64,000 nt of DNA, taken from positions 1,550,001-1,614,000 of the forward strand of contig NZ_JUGR01000001.1 of assembly GCF_000800015.1 (NCBI RefSeq), written 5' to 3'. A program made the position numbers and the translations under genes. The first letter of the stretch is position 1. The number at the start of each line of letters is the position of its first letter. The notes below the pieces were generated by a model. That model was not told the origin of the DNA, searched no databases, and saw only the letters and a program-made list of their open reading frames with translations. Origin of the DNA: Terriglobus sp. TAA 43 (GTDB lineage Bacteria; Acidobacteriota; Terriglobia; Terriglobales; Acidobacteriaceae). Positions 44,116 through 53,175 of the stretch are shown here, one piece after another.

Positions 44116-44901
44116 TTAGTGCGTGATGTATTCCTTGGGCGATGCGTTCAGTATTCGCTTGAAGACCGTCGTAAACGCCGCGGGGTTTTCATAGCCAAGA
44201 TCCAGCGCTGTGTTTGTTACAGATGCACCTGATGCCAGCATTGGCAATGATGCGAGAACGCACGCCTGCTGTCGCCATGCGACGAAGCTCAGACCTGTTT
44301 CGCGGCGGAAGAGGCGTGTGAAGGTGCGGCGGCTGAGATAGAGCGCTGCGGCCCAATCATCAATGTTGTCTTTCGCTGTAGGGTGTTGCAGGAATCTGCG
44401 GCACAGGCGCGCAAGGTTCTTGTCTGTGGGCAACGGGAGTGAAAGCGGCAGTTCCGGCAGCGTTCCGATTTCGTATTGAATTAACTGCATCAATGCGCCC
44501 GAACGGCCATCATGACTGTAGCGAACAGGCAGCGTCACAGCTTCATCCATGAGGCTTCGCATCAGTGGTGAAACATCGACCACCTGGCAGTGATCGGGCA
44601 TGGGCACCAGCGTGTCTGGCTCGAAGTAAAGGCTCTGCATCTTGACCTCGCCCTGTGCGCGAAGTTCGTGACGCACTCCCGCTGGAATCCATAAAGCGCG
44701 ACGTGCTGGGACGGCCCACGTTCCCTGCGATGTGGATGCAATCATCATTCCCGTAAGCGGGCAGAACAACTGGCTGCGACGGTGTCGATGGGGACGAACA
44801 CGATGCGAGGCGGGATAGGTTCCAGCCAAGGCGAGCACAGGGCGTGTGCGATCCGTGAAGTATTTATCGATGTCGACGCTGAAACGGTGGCCCATTCGCA
44901 T
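44116..44901 (-). CDS. AraC-family transcriptional regulator with cupin sensor, 261 aa
   Basis: N-terminal cupin (residues 15-110, GTYPASHRVRPHRHRRSQLF, WAVPARRALWIPAGVRHELR) and C-terminal double helix-turn-helix (NIDDWAAALYLSRRTFTRLF, RRETGLSFVAWRQQACVLAS, VTNTALDLGYENPAAFTTVF, KRILNASPKEYITH). It is divergent from the Fsr-type exporter gene (start codons 94 nt apart), the same arrangement seen for many Fsr genes, so it likely activates that exporter. Confidence 0.93.
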   Translation of the reverse strand: MRMGHRFSVDIDKYFTDRTRPVLALAGTYPASHRVRPHRHRRSQLFCPLTGMMIASTSQGTWAVPARRALWIPAGVRHELRAQGEVKMQSLYFEPDTLVPMPDHCQVVDVSPLMRSLMDEAVTLPVRYSHDGRSGALMQLIQYEIGTLPELPLSLPLPTDKNLARLCRRFLQHPTAKDNIDDWAAALYLSRRTFTRLFRRETGLSFVAWRQQACVLASLPMLASGASVTNTALDLGYENPAAFTTVFKRILNASPKEYITH

Positions 44902-44994
44902 AGAAATTTGTCCCAGCTCAGGTGGTGGGCCTCATAACCAACATTGTATTGTCCAGACATAAGCTTCGAAACACCAGAGAAAGCAGATGATGCC

Positions 44995-46239
44995 ATGAGC
45001 CAGAACTCAAAGGAATCCACCACTGCGTATCGCGTGTTAGGCGCAGCAAGCCTGTGCCACATGCTGAATGACATGCTGCAATCGCTTTTTGTTGCAGCCT
45101 ATCCGCTGTTCAAAGGGAACTTCAATCTTTCCTTCGGACAGATTGGCACGTTGACGCTGGTGTTTCAGATCACCGCTTCGTTGCTGCAGCCCTTTGTGGG
45201 CTTTTACACGGATCGTAAGCCGAAACCGTATTCGCTTCCCTTTGGCATGGCGATCTCCATGACTGGTTTGCTGGTACTTGCGTTTGCAACGAACTACAGC
45301 ATGTTGCTGGTGGGCGGTGCGCTGATGGGCATTGGCTCGTCCATCTTTCATCCGGAATCGTCGCGGTTGGCGCGGCTGGCATCGGGTGGTGCGCATGGCA
45401 TGGCACAGTCAGTGTTTCAAGTGGGTGGCAACTTTGGATCTTCGCTTGGGCCACTGTTGATTGCGTTTGTTGTGTTGCCGCGCGGGCAGAAGAGCATGGC
45501 GTGGTTCACGCTGGCGGCACTGTTCGGCATCATTCTGCTGACGGGATTGGGCCACTGGTACAAGCTGCATGGACGCGCTATCCAGAAGAAACAAACTGTG
45601 GCCACCGTGCTTACGCTGAACCGGAAAAAAGTGGGCGGTGCGCTTGCTGTGCTGGTGGTGCTGACACTTTCGAAGTACTTCTATCTGGCAAGCATTACGA
45701 GCTACTACGTGTTCTACCTGATGCAGCATTTTCATCTGGGGCAGAAGGATGCGCAGTTCTACCTGTTCCTGTTCCTTGCCGCGGTGGCTGCAGGCACGGT
45801 GATTGGTGGGCCGGTGGGTGACCGCATTGGACGCAAGAAAGTTATCTGGATTTCAATCCTTGGCGTGCTGCCGATGACGCTGCTGTTGCCTTACGTCACT
45901 CTGCCAGTCACGGTTTTTCTCAGCGTTCTGATTGGATTGGTGCTGGCTTCAGCATTCTCCGCCATCCTGGTGTATGCGCAGGAACTGATGCCGGGACGCG
46001 TGGGCATGGTGTCAGGATTGTTCTTCGGACTGGCGTTTGGCCTGGGTGGATTGGGCGCGGCGCTGCTGGGCAAGCTGGCTGATCATACGAGCATCGACTA
46101 TGTCTATAAGGTGTGCTCGTTCCTGCCTGCGCTTGGATTGCTGACCGGCTTCCTGCCTGACACCAGCAAGAAGCACGATGGCGGATCGACGAACGCCGAG
46201 GCGATTGCGTTGATGAACACTGAAGAACAATCAGCCTAA
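44995..46239 (+). CDS. fsr: Fosmidomycin-resistance-type MFS transporter, 414 aa
   Basis: Strong resemblance to E. coli Fsr: RVLGAASLCHMLNDMLQSLF, QITASLLQPFVGFYTDRKPK, GIGSSIFHPESSRLARLASG and VFQVGGNFGSSLGPLLIAFV. Twelve hydrophobic segments are countable. Fsr exports fosmidomycin (DXP reductoisomerase inhibitor) and related phosphonate or dipeptide compounds. ATG 44995 lies behind AGAGAAAG; the in-frame ATG at 44944 would add residues with no match. Divergent from the AraC-type regulator. Ends at a bidirectional terminator. Confidence 0.92.
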   Translation: MSQNSKESTTAYRVLGAASLCHMLNDMLQSLFVAAYPLFKGNFNLSFGQIGTLTLVFQITASLLQPFVGFYTDRKPKPYSLPFGMAISMTGLLVLAFATNYSMLLVGGALMGIGSSIFHPESSRLARLASGGAHGMAQSVFQVGGNFGSSLGPLLIAFVVLPRGQKSMAWFTLAALFGIILLTGLGHWYKLHGRAIQKKQTVATVLTLNRKKVGGALAVLVVLTLSKYFYLASITSYYVFYLMQHFHLGQKDAQFYLFLFLAAVAAGTVIGGPVGDRIGRKKVIWISILGVLPMTLLLPYVTLPVTVFLSVLIGLVLASAFSAILVYAQELMPGRVGMVSGLFFGLAFGLGGLGAALLGKLADHTSIDYVYKVCSFLPALGLLTGFLPDTSKKHDGGSTNAEAIALMNTEEQSA

Positions 46240-46259
46240 GTATCCGCTGCTGATGTTGA

Positions 46260-46290
46260 AACGCCACCTTGCTTGCTGCTCGGTGGCGTT
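46260..46290. terminator. Bidirectional terminator between fsr and esterase genes
   Basis: AACGCCACC pairs with GGTGGCGTT around a 13-nt loop, followed by CTTCTTT, between two convergent genes. Confidence 0.75.
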
Positions 46291-46299
46291 CTTCTTTGG

Positions 46300-47142
46300 T
46301 CAGGGAGCGACGAACCCTAACGAATGCAGGAACGCTATGATCTGCGCGTTGGTTTCCGTGAGGTACGGCTCGTTGCGATAGAAGGTGTGGACCTGATCGG
46401 GATAGATGTGCAGATCACACCGTGCGCCTGCGGCATTTAATTTCTGCGCATAGTCACGCAAAAGGTCGGCATGGATCACTTCATCCTTGCTGCCGCTGAG
46501 GATGAGTGTTGGCGGAACGTCTTTGTTGATGTAACTCATCGGCGAAAGCTTTTGATCGTTATGAAACATCGCGGCGGAGTAGTGAATGTCCAACGCGGGG
46601 TTTAACAGCACCAATGCATCGGGGCGTGCGGAGATACGAAGGTCGTCGTGCGAGTCGTCCCAACCGGGGCCGACTGCAGCATAGGCTGCGTTGTACCCAC
46701 CTGCGGAACTGCCTCCTGCTGCGATCTTGTTCGGATCGAGATGAAGCTCAGCGGCATGTGCGCGAAGCCAGCGCATCGCGCTCTTTGTATCTTCGACGCA
46801 GATGCGCGGCTCTTCATGCGGATTCGGTGGCAGCAGGCGGTATTGCAACAGAATTGCCACAGCACCATGTTGCGCGATGGCCTTTGCCTGTTCGTTGTGC
46901 ACGCCTGCAGCGCCGTTGGTCCAGCCTCCGCCATGCACCAGCAATACAGCGGGACGCTTCGCTGCGTAGTCCTTCGCGCCCATGTCTTTCGGCTCTACGA
47001 TCCACATGCCGAGATCGCGGCCATCGACGGTCTTATATGTAACGCGATAGCCGATGGGCGGGTCCCATGTTTGCGCATGTGCAGAAATGTTCAGAGCGGC
47101 AAGCAGAACAAACATGCACCAGCGAATCATGAGCTTCTCCAC
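46300..47142 (-). CDS. Secreted alpha/beta hydrolase (HSL/esterase type), 280 aa
   Basis: Signal peptide IRWCMFVLLAALNISAHAQ, then an alpha/beta-hydrolase-3 domain: AVLLVHGGGWTNGAAGVHNE is the HGGG oxyanion loop; KIAAGGSSAGGYNAAYAAVG contains the nucleophile Ser (GGSSAGG); SGSKDEVIHADLLRD supplies Asp; YPDQVHTFYRNEPY supplies His. The family hydrolyses short-chain esters. Two candidate start Mets, 47142 and 47130, both fit the signal peptide. It is unrelated in sequence to the esterase at 25340-26254 beyond the fold. Confidence 0.88.
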   Translation of the reverse strand: MEKLMIRWCMFVLLAALNISAHAQTWDPPIGYRVTYKTVDGRDLGMWIVEPKDMGAKDYAAKRPAVLLVHGGGWTNGAAGVHNEQAKAIAQHGAVAILLQYRLLPPNPHEEPRICVEDTKSAMRWLRAHAAELHLDPNKIAAGGSSAGGYNAAYAAVGPGWDDSHDDLRISARPDALVLLNPALDIHYSAAMFHNDQKLSPMSYINKDVPPTLILSGSKDEVIHADLLRDYAQKLNAAGARCDLHIYPDQVHTFYRNEPYLTETNAQIIAFLHSLGFVAP

Positions 47143-47265
47143 ATAGGAAGTCGTTACTTGGGGTGGCTTGTCTCAAGCTAAAGAATGACACGCCGGATTT
47201 CCAGAGATCGAGTTTCAAGCCATTTTATGAGTAACGAGTAGCATGTTCTCGAATGCGGGGACGTC

Positions 47266-47670
47266 ATGATGATGAGGACAGAATTGTTCCGTTTGAATGG
47301 AACGGTTGAGCATGATCCTGCGATTGACCGTTGGCTACAGGAACGAGGTGCGCTTGGCGCCATCGCGGGGCAGTGGTTTGAGGTCATGCGAAAGTGCGGC
47401 GATGAGGTCAGAGAAGTTTTTCATGACGGTTGCCCGGTGGCGTGTGTGGGTGATGTTGCTTTCTGCTATGTGAATGTCTTCAAATCTCACGTCAATGTGG
47501 GGTTTTATCAGGGCTCATCATTGCCAAATCATGCAGGCCTGTTACAAGGTACGGGGAAGTTCATGCGGCATGTAAAGCTGCAACCCGGAGCGGACGTCGA
47601 CGCCTCGTCACTGCGAAAGCTGATCGAACGAGCGTATTCCGATGCGAAGGAACTTGTAGAACGCGGATAG
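47266..47670 (+). CDS. DUF1801-like protein, 134 aa
   Basis: AIDRWLQERGALGAIAGQWF, VREVFHDGCPVACVGDVAFC and YVNVFKSHVNVGFYQGSSLP, then NHAGLLQGTGKFMRHVKLQP and DASSLRKLIERAYSDAKELV match the YdhG/DUF1801 fold, a small alpha-beta domain of unknown function common in soil bacteria. No signal peptide. It is near other small stress-type genes (DUF1801, YCII) that often travel together. The reaction is not known. Confidence 0.82.
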   Translation: MMMRTELFRLNGTVEHDPAIDRWLQERGALGAIAGQWFEVMRKCGDEVREVFHDGCPVACVGDVAFCYVNVFKSHVNVGFYQGSSLPNHAGLLQGTGKFMRHVKLQPGADVDASSLRKLIERAYSDAKELVERG

Positions 47671-47797
47671 CCGTCACTGGCGCCACACATTTAAATCGAA
47701 AATTTCGTTGATCGTTGTCGAATTGCGAAACCACCGTTCGTCGTAGAGATAGAAGCAGAAAACAGTCCTGCCCGACCCAAACTTATGGAGAAAGACG

Positions 47798-48145
47798 ATG
47801 CCACAGTATTTTGTTGCTGGATACCTCCCCGATGACTTCGACATGTCCACGATGGATGCATCCGTTGGCCCTGCGATCCATGCGCTCAACCAGGAGATGC
47901 TGGCTGCCGGGGTCAGGAAATTTGCCTGCGGCCTTGGTGCCACGAAATCCCTGCAAAAGCAGAGCGACGGCGAAATGCTGATCACCGATGGGCCGTATCT
48001 GGAAGCCAAGGAACACATCGGCGGCTTCTGGATACTGGAATGCGCGGATATGGACGAGGCGGTGACATGGTCGCGCAAAGGTATCGCCCTGACAGGTGGG
48101 CGAGGCGAGGTACGGGAGATTTTCTTTGTTCCGGCAGGCGAATAG
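47798..48145 (+). CDS. YCII-related (DGPF-domain) protein, 115 aa
   Basis: MPQYFVAGYLPDDFDMSTMD opens, and ITDGPYLEAKEHIGGFWILE is the DGPF motif, with CADMDEAVTWSRKGI after it. Members of this family are small dimeric proteins, often beside ECF sigma factors, with a possible redox or ring-cleaving role. No sigma factor is nearby here. GGAGAAAGACG precedes the ATG. Confidence 0.93.
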   Translation: MPQYFVAGYLPDDFDMSTMDASVGPAIHALNQEMLAAGVRKFACGLGATKSLQKQSDGEMLITDGPYLEAKEHIGGFWILECADMDEAVTWSRKGIALTGGRGEVREIFFVPAGE

Positions 48146-48159
48146 CGAACTCAAAAACA

Positions 48160-48187
48160 GGAGAGGGGCGCTTGCGCGCCCCTCTCC
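48160..48187. terminator. Intrinsic terminator
   Basis: GGAGAGGGGCGC pairs with GCGCCCCTCTCC around TTGC, between the convergent YCII and DUF1080 genes. Confidence 0.85.
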
Positions 48188-48207
48188 TTGCTTCGTTATT
48201 TCAGACG

Positions 48208-49029
48208 TTACTTCGTCATGGGTTCGGTCCAGGGCTTTACTTCGCGAGCCCAGACATTGCGGAAGCTGATGGGCTCGCTCTTGTCGCCGTGAGCCTGCAG
48301 CTTGATGGGCGCTGTGTCGTAGGCCTTGTATTCCGCATGGCCGACATAGGCGGTTTCGCCCTTCAATTCAAAGTGGTTCTCCACCAGAACGCCATTCAGG
48401 AAGACGGTGACGTAGGCCGGGGTCTTCAGGCTGCCGTCGGAGTTGAAGCGGGGGGCGGTCCAGACCACGTCGTAGCAGGACCATTCGCCGGGCTTGCGGG
48501 CGGCATTGGCCAGCGGCACAGCCTGCTTGTAGACGCTGCCGAGCATACCGTTGGTGTAGGTGGGGTTGTTGTAGCTGTCCATGATCTGGACTTCGTAACC
48601 TGCGTCGCCCTTGCCGGTGGAGGCCAGGAAGAGTCCGCTGTTGCCGCGACCCTGACCTTCGCCGGTGATGCTGGCGGGAATCTTCCACTCCAGGTGAAGC
48701 TGGTAGTCCTTAAAGCGGTGCTTGGTCTCGATGTTGCCCACGCCGCCCTTCTTTACAGTCATGACGCCGTCATGCACTTCCCAGTCGGCGGGGGTGGTGC
48801 TGTCTTTGGCGGCAACCCACTGCGAGGTGTCCTTGCCGTCGAAGAGGACGATGGCGTCCGATGGCGGCTGGCCAACGGTAGCTGCCGGGGTTACGACGGG
48901 CGGAACCGGGTGGTAAAACTCGGTATCTTCGTGGGACGGCTTGGGAGCAGCCGTCTGGGCCGTGGCGCTGACGGCCAGAAGAGACGAGGCAGCAAGAAGA
49001 CTCAGAGCGAAAAAGCGTGCGGGCATCAT
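48208..49029 (-). CDS. Secreted DUF1080 (3-keto-disaccharide hydrolase-like) protein, 273 aa
   Basis: Signal peptide MMPARFFALSLLAASSLLAV to about SATAQ. The mature domain, FDGKDTSQWVAAKDSTTPAD, then WEVHDGVMTVKKGGVGNIET and FKDYQLHLEWKIPAS, GNSGLFLAS and GYEVQIMDSYNNPTYTNGML, has the concanavalin-like fold of DUF1080, whose members cleave 3-ketoglycosides or bind glycans. It lies far from the Gfo/Idh/MocA gene at 56.8-58.2 kb, although such pairs commonly act together in soil bacteria. Confidence 0.92.
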   Translation of the reverse strand: MMPARFFALSLLAASSLLAVSATAQTAAPKPSHEDTEFYHPVPPVVTPAATVGQPPSDAIVLFDGKDTSQWVAAKDSTTPADWEVHDGVMTVKKGGVGNIETKHRFKDYQLHLEWKIPASITGEGQGRGNSGLFLASTGKGDAGYEVQIMDSYNNPTYTNGMLGSVYKQAVPLANAARKPGEWSCYDVVWTAPRFNSDGSLKTPAYVTVFLNGVLVENHFELKGETAYVGHAEYKAYDTAPIKLQAHGDKSEPISFRNVWAREVKPWTEPMTK

Positions 49030-49317
49030 GGTGCAGCGAAGAATACCGCATCTGGAGCGCCGTAGACAGCCAGCAAAGCAAAAATGGCGTCCTTACAGCT
49101 TTCCACGGCCGCGGCCCCTCGAAGATTCGACAGAACTTCTGCTGCCAGGCGGTGGGGTCGTCCGTCTTAATAGGAAGAAAACATTCGGATCGCCGGGTGC
49201 CTCCGAATGTTTCTCCGACTCTGATTTACACTGAACCGTAGACATTTCCGGGCACTTTTCCGTCCCAGGTACAGACCGCAGCGCCACTACGCATCAGGCA
49301 CTGCGGGGAGGTTTTCT

Positions 49318-51672
49318 TTGCGTCGTCGTTTCCTCTCGTTGTTCATCCTGTTGTTCTTCGCTTTGCCTGTCGGGATTTCGCTTTCCGGCTGCGCCAAGGG
49401 AACCAGCTCCGCGTTTTGCAGCGGCACCATTGGGCCTCGGGTCGGCGACCCGCAGACCATCACCCTGAATCCGACTGTTGGCGGCCTCAGCATGAGCTAC
49501 GGTCAGACGCAGAACGTGACCACGCCCACCGCAGTGGATTGCAAGAACAACACGGTAAGTATTTCGAAGATCACCTACTCCACGGTGGATCCGAACAACG
49601 CCTCCAATATCCCTGTGGCGGACGTAAACCCGACCACCGGCCAGCTTTGCGCCGGCACGTGGAACCGCAATAACCCGGGCGGTGTGGCGGACTACACCTA
49701 TTGCACCTCCAGCGGCAAGTCCGGCGTAGCCGAACTGACTGCGGCTGGCAGCGGCGCAAACAGCAATAAAGTACTGGTCTATGTGCATCCGCTGATCACG
49801 GCCATTACGCTGGGAACGGCGTCAACCGACTGTGTCAACGACCCTGCGACCAACTGCCCACAGTACACGGCTTCCGCTGTGACGTCTGCTTCTCCTTATG
49901 TGCCGAATACCTGCATCTCCTTCGGCCAGAGCGCGCAGCTTGTCACGCGTTTCTTTGCGGGAGCGCAGAACGTCACCTACTCCGCCGGCCATGCGACCTT
50001 TACCGCACAGACCGCCGGACTGCTGAACTTTGAAGACACCAGCGGTGTGGCAACTGCGATCGCTCCTGGAACGACGATTGTGACCGCGAACATCGCGCAG
50101 TCCACTTCGACGGCCGGCCTGATGTCCGTCTGCCCGCCGAAAACGATCACCATCAGCACGGCGAACGCCACGAACGGCAACGTCATCATCAATCCGAACA
50201 CCACGGAACCCCTCACCGCCGTGGTGAAGGATGTGAACGGCGTTACGCTGACGGGTCTGACCCTGACGGTAACTTCGACCAACCCGGTTGCCGCCCCGGC
50301 ATCGTCTTCTTCGATTGCCCCGGTCTTCCCTGGCGTCGCAGCGATTAATGCATTCTGCCTGCCGCCGAGCTGCAACCCAGCTCCCTACGGCAATGTGGGC
50401 CTGCTGGGCACGGGCAAGCCGGTGGCCTCCAACACCATTACGTCCACCACGCCGGGTAGCAACAGCACCCGTCTCTGGGTGGGTAGCACCGACTCGCAGT
50501 ACCTGGTGCCGATCGATCTGACGACCAACGTCATTCCCTCGCCCATCAAGCTGCCGTACACGCCGACCTCGATGATCATGGCCCAGAACGGCACCACGAT
50601 CTTTATGGGATCGCCTGAAGCGCTGATGACGTTCGGCACTACGAACAACGCACTACTGGCTTCGTACCCAACGATCCAGGGTTCGTTGCTGACGGTCTCA
50701 CCTGACAGCGCGACAGCCGTTATCTCCGATAGCAGCCGCAAGGTCATCACGGTCTTCAACACGGCGACGCCCGCGATTGTTACCACCTATAACGGTGTAG
50801 CGACCCGCGCGGCATACACGCCGGATGGCTCCACGCTGTACGTTCTGACCACGGACAACCACCTGCTGGTGTACTCGGCCTTCACAAGCTGGCAGAACTA
50901 TGACCTGTCTGCAACTGGCACTACGGATGTAGCAGTTGCCATCCCGTCGGTAGGTGCGTTTGTCACCGGCAATACGGCAGTCAATGCGCGTTCGTACTGC
51001 GCAGCCGTCGGGACCCCAACCATCTTCTATCCGCAGGCAGGAAACCTGACACTGTCCGCTGCAGTAAACGATCGTGCGGCTACCACCAACGATGGCAAGC
51101 ATCTGCTGGATGTTCGCCTGGCCACCTCTGGCGGAACGCCGGTCGTGAACGACATCACCTTCCCGACCTCGACGGCGAATGACGGCGCTAACGGAACGCG
51201 CACCTTCACTGGTGTGCTTCCCACAGGCGACTGCCCTGAAGCTGGAGTTGCTCCGGTATTTGGTATGGCAGCGAACACCACGGCATCGACCAGTGTGACG
51301 ACGACCTCTGTCACGGGAATCTATCCCACGTCAGATTCGACCCAGGCATTCACCACCTATCTGGCGGTGAGCGGTGCAGCTTCTAACGGCACCAAACTGC
51401 CGGTCTACTCGACCACTGGAGCTACCGCTGGAACAGTCACTTCCGTGACGCTGGCGAACGGAGCGACTGCACCGGTAACGGGTGTGTTGTCTTCGGACAA
51501 CAAGTTCTTCTTTGCAGGTACGTCCGGCGACAACCAGGTGCATCAGATCACGCGTTCCACGCTGACCGATTCCACCCAGTTGAATCCGAAGCTGCCCAGC
51601 CTGACGACGACCGGTGGCACTGCGGTTCCGAATCTGCTGGTCCAGTACCCGCGTTCGGTCACCAACAACTAA
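49318..51672 (+). CDS. Large secreted lipoprotein with Ig-like and beta-propeller-like domains, 784 aa
   Basis: The lipobox is SLSGC with Cys25, so the protein is probably anchored in the outer membrane. The first 330 residues are Ser/Thr/Asn-rich strands that look like bacterial Ig-like domains. From about residue 370 the segments STRLWVGSTDSQYLVPIDLT, TSMIMAQNGTTIFMG, AYTPDGSTLYVLTTDNHLLV and SSDNKFFFAGTSGDNQVHQI are spaced as blades of a YVTN/lactonase-type propeller. TTG 49318 was chosen because GGGGAGG (49305-49311) lies upstream. Amino-acid use is strongly biased to Thr, Ala, Ser, Val. Function unknown; surface binding is plausible. Confidence 0.82.
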   Translation: MRRRFLSLFILLFFALPVGISLSGCAKGTSSAFCSGTIGPRVGDPQTITLNPTVGGLSMSYGQTQNVTTPTAVDCKNNTVSISKITYSTVDPNNASNIPVADVNPTTGQLCAGTWNRNNPGGVADYTYCTSSGKSGVAELTAAGSGANSNKVLVYVHPLITAITLGTASTDCVNDPATNCPQYTASAVTSASPYVPNTCISFGQSAQLVTRFFAGAQNVTYSAGHATFTAQTAGLLNFEDTSGVATAIAPGTTIVTANIAQSTSTAGLMSVCPPKTITISTANATNGNVIINPNTTEPLTAVVKDVNGVTLTGLTLTVTSTNPVAAPASSSSIAPVFPGVAAINAFCLPPSCNPAPYGNVGLLGTGKPVASNTITSTTPGSNSTRLWVGSTDSQYLVPIDLTTNVIPSPIKLPYTPTSMIMAQNGTTIFMGSPEALMTFGTTNNALLASYPTIQGSLLTVSPDSATAVISDSSRKVITVFNTATPAIVTTYNGVATRAAYTPDGSTLYVLTTDNHLLVYSAFTSWQNYDLSATGTTDVAVAIPSVGAFVTGNTAVNARSYCAAVGTPTIFYPQAGNLTLSAAVNDRAATTNDGKHLLDVRLATSGGTPVVNDITFPTSTANDGANGTRTFTGVLPTGDCPEAGVAPVFGMAANTTASTSVTTTSVTGIYPTSDSTQAFTTYLAVSGAASNGTKLPVYSTTGATAGTVTSVTLANGATAPVTGVLSSDNKFFFAGTSGDNQVHQITRSTLTDSTQLNPKLPSLTTTGGTAVPNLLVQYPRSVTNN

Positions 51673-51682
51673 TCGAAATAAC

Positions 51683-51728
51683 AGACAAAGAGAAAGGCCG
51701 CCATCGCTGGCGGCCTTTCTCTTTGTCT
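51683..51728. terminator. Strong bidirectional terminator
   Basis: A perfect 20-bp stem (AGACAAAGAGAAAGGCCGCC with its complement) closes a 6-nt loop between the lipoprotein gene and nusB, with A and T runs on both sides. Confidence 0.9.
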
Positions 51729-51766
51729 TGTTGCGAATCAGGAGCGCGTTCGCTGCGTTCGGTACA

Positions 51767-52207
51767 TCACGAGTAGCGCTGTTCCATCACGGCACGCGAG
51801 ATGGCATCCAGCACGCCGTTGAGGAAAGTGATGCTCTCCGGAGCGGCATATTTGCGACCGATTTCAAGCGCTTCGTTGATGATGATGGGGTGCGGCGTTC
51901 CGTTGAACGCAATCATCTCCGCAACTGCCGTACGCAGCAGGTTACGATCCACCACGGCCATGCGATGCACGCGCCAGTTCTGCGAGTGCTTGTCGATCAG
52001 ATCGTCGATCTCATTGCTCCGTTCCATCGCCACGCGAAACAGGTCTTCTGCAAAAGACTGCGTCTCCAGATCGACGGTGGGATTCCCCTCATCGTCCTGA
52101 CGGCTCTTCCAGAACACGCGACGCACTTCCACGGCGGTCTGCTTGCCCAGGTCCGATTGATAGAGCATCTGCATGGCAAGTTCGCGAGCTTTTCTACGTT
52201 GTCCCAT
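51767..52207 (-). CDS. nusB: Transcription antitermination factor NusB, 146 aa
   Basis: MGQRRKARELAMQMLYQSD, WRVHRMAVVDRNLLRTAVAE and TPHPIIINEALEIGRKYAAP, then ESITFLNGVLDAISR are the NusB fold. With NusE it binds boxA RNA and prevents premature termination in rRNA operons. It starts inside the stop of the RibH gene (TAATG at 52205-52209), the usual ribH-nusB order. Confidence 0.97.
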   Translation of the reverse strand: MGQRRKARELAMQMLYQSDLGKQTAVEVRRVFWKSRQDDEGNPTVDLETQSFAEDLFRVAMERSNEIDDLIDKHSQNWRVHRMAVVDRNLLRTAVAEMIAFNGTPHPIIINEALEIGRKYAAPESITFLNGVLDAISRAVMEQRYS

Positions 52208-53175
52208 TACTTTTGAAATCCTTCCGAGGCACGGTCGACGTCGACCTGTGCCAGCTTTCCTGCGGTCACGCCGCTGCCTTCGTGTTCACCGGCAGCCGCA
52301 TGACCAATCTTGCGAGCGATGCTGACCATCTCAATGGCCGCGACCGCTGCTTCAAATCCCTTGTTGCCCGCCTTGATGCCAGCGCGGTTCAACGCCTGCT
52401 CCAGTGTCTCGCAGGTGAGTACGCCGAAGGCATGTGGCAATCCGGTGTCCTGCTGCGATTGACCGATGCCACGGGCGGCTTCGTTGTAAATCGCCTCATA
52501 GTGCGCCGTTTCACCGCGCAGCAGGCAGCCCAGCGTGATGATGGCGTCAAACTTGCGCTTGCCGCTGTCATCGCGAAGGTCCGCCATCATGCGCGCGGCA
52601 GCGGGAATCTCCCATGCTCCGGGTGCGCGGACAATCTGTACGTCGGTCAGTTTGCCACCGCTGCGTGCAATCGCATCGAGCGATCCCTGCAGCAAGCGAT
52701 CTGTGATGACGGCGTTCCAACGTGCGACCACGATGCCAAACTTCATGCCAGCGGCCGACAGATCGCCTTCGATGGCAATGGGGCGCCCGGCCAGAATGTC
52801 TTCGCGCTCCCAGAAGCCGAAGACAAGGCCATCGCCCAGATCGACCGTGAACAGGCGCGATTTCCAATGTGTTTCTGCAACACCCGACAGGCGTCCGCTG
52901 ATCTCTTCCGTGCGCAACTCGGCGCTGAGCCAGCGCTTTACGATGCCGTGCACAATGTCGAGCTGCGTGCATTCAATCAGCAGCTCCGGCACTGCAGGCG
53001 GTCGGCCAGTGACGAACTCCGCGTTTCCGAGAGGCGCGAGGAAGCTGACGCCACGGCCTGTGCCGTCGTCCCATCCCTTGCCCGGTTCGAAGCCAAGCTC
53101 CGAAAAAAGCGTGCTGAGCCGCTCCCACGCCGCCGACGAACCCACCGGCTTCACTACGGTCAAACCCTTGATCAT
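52207..53175 (-). CDS. ribH: Lumazine synthase fused to an N-terminal VOC/glyoxalase-like domain, 322 aa
   Basis: Residues about 135-322 are 6,7-dimethyl-8-ribityllumazine synthase: KFGIVVARWNAVITDRLLQG, IVRAPGAWEIPAAARMMADL, ITLGCLLRGETAHYEAIYNE with the catalytic His, and GVLTCETLEQALNRAG with the conserved Thr. Residues 1-125 form a separate domain with two beta-alpha-beta modules (GLTVVKPVGSSAAWERLSTL, GVSFLAPLGNAEFV; ELLIECTQLDIVHGIVKRWL, SRLFTVDLGDGLVFGFWE), like a vicinal-oxygen-chelate fold. Usual RibH is 155-165 aa. The last 30 residues are an extra hydrophilic tail. ATG 53175 was chosen; an in-frame ATG at 53202 would add nine residues and leave 6 bp to the divergent redoxin gene. 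It catalyses the penultimate step of riboflavin synthesis. Confidence 0.9.
   Translation of the reverse strand: MIKGLTVVKPVGSSAAWERLSTLFSELGFEPGKGWDDGTGRGVSFLAPLGNAEFVTGRPPAVPELLIECTQLDIVHGIVKRWLSAELRTEEISGRLSGVAETHWKSRLFTVDLGDGLVFGFWEREDILAGRPIAIEGDLSAAGMKFGIVVARWNAVITDRLLQGSLDAIARSGGKLTDVQIVRAPGAWEIPAAARMMADLRDDSGKRKFDAIITLGCLLRGETAHYEAIYNEAARGIGQSQQDTGLPHAFGVLTCETLEQALNRAGIKAGNKGFEAAVAAIEMVSIARKIGHAAAGEHEGSGVTAGKLAQVDVDRASEGFQK

Noticed and set aside
48040-49065. 341-codon plus-strand frame over the YCII gene end and the DUF1080 gene
   Set aside because: It begins inside the YCII gene in another frame and runs antisense through DUF1080; no domain and low-complexity Gly/Val content.
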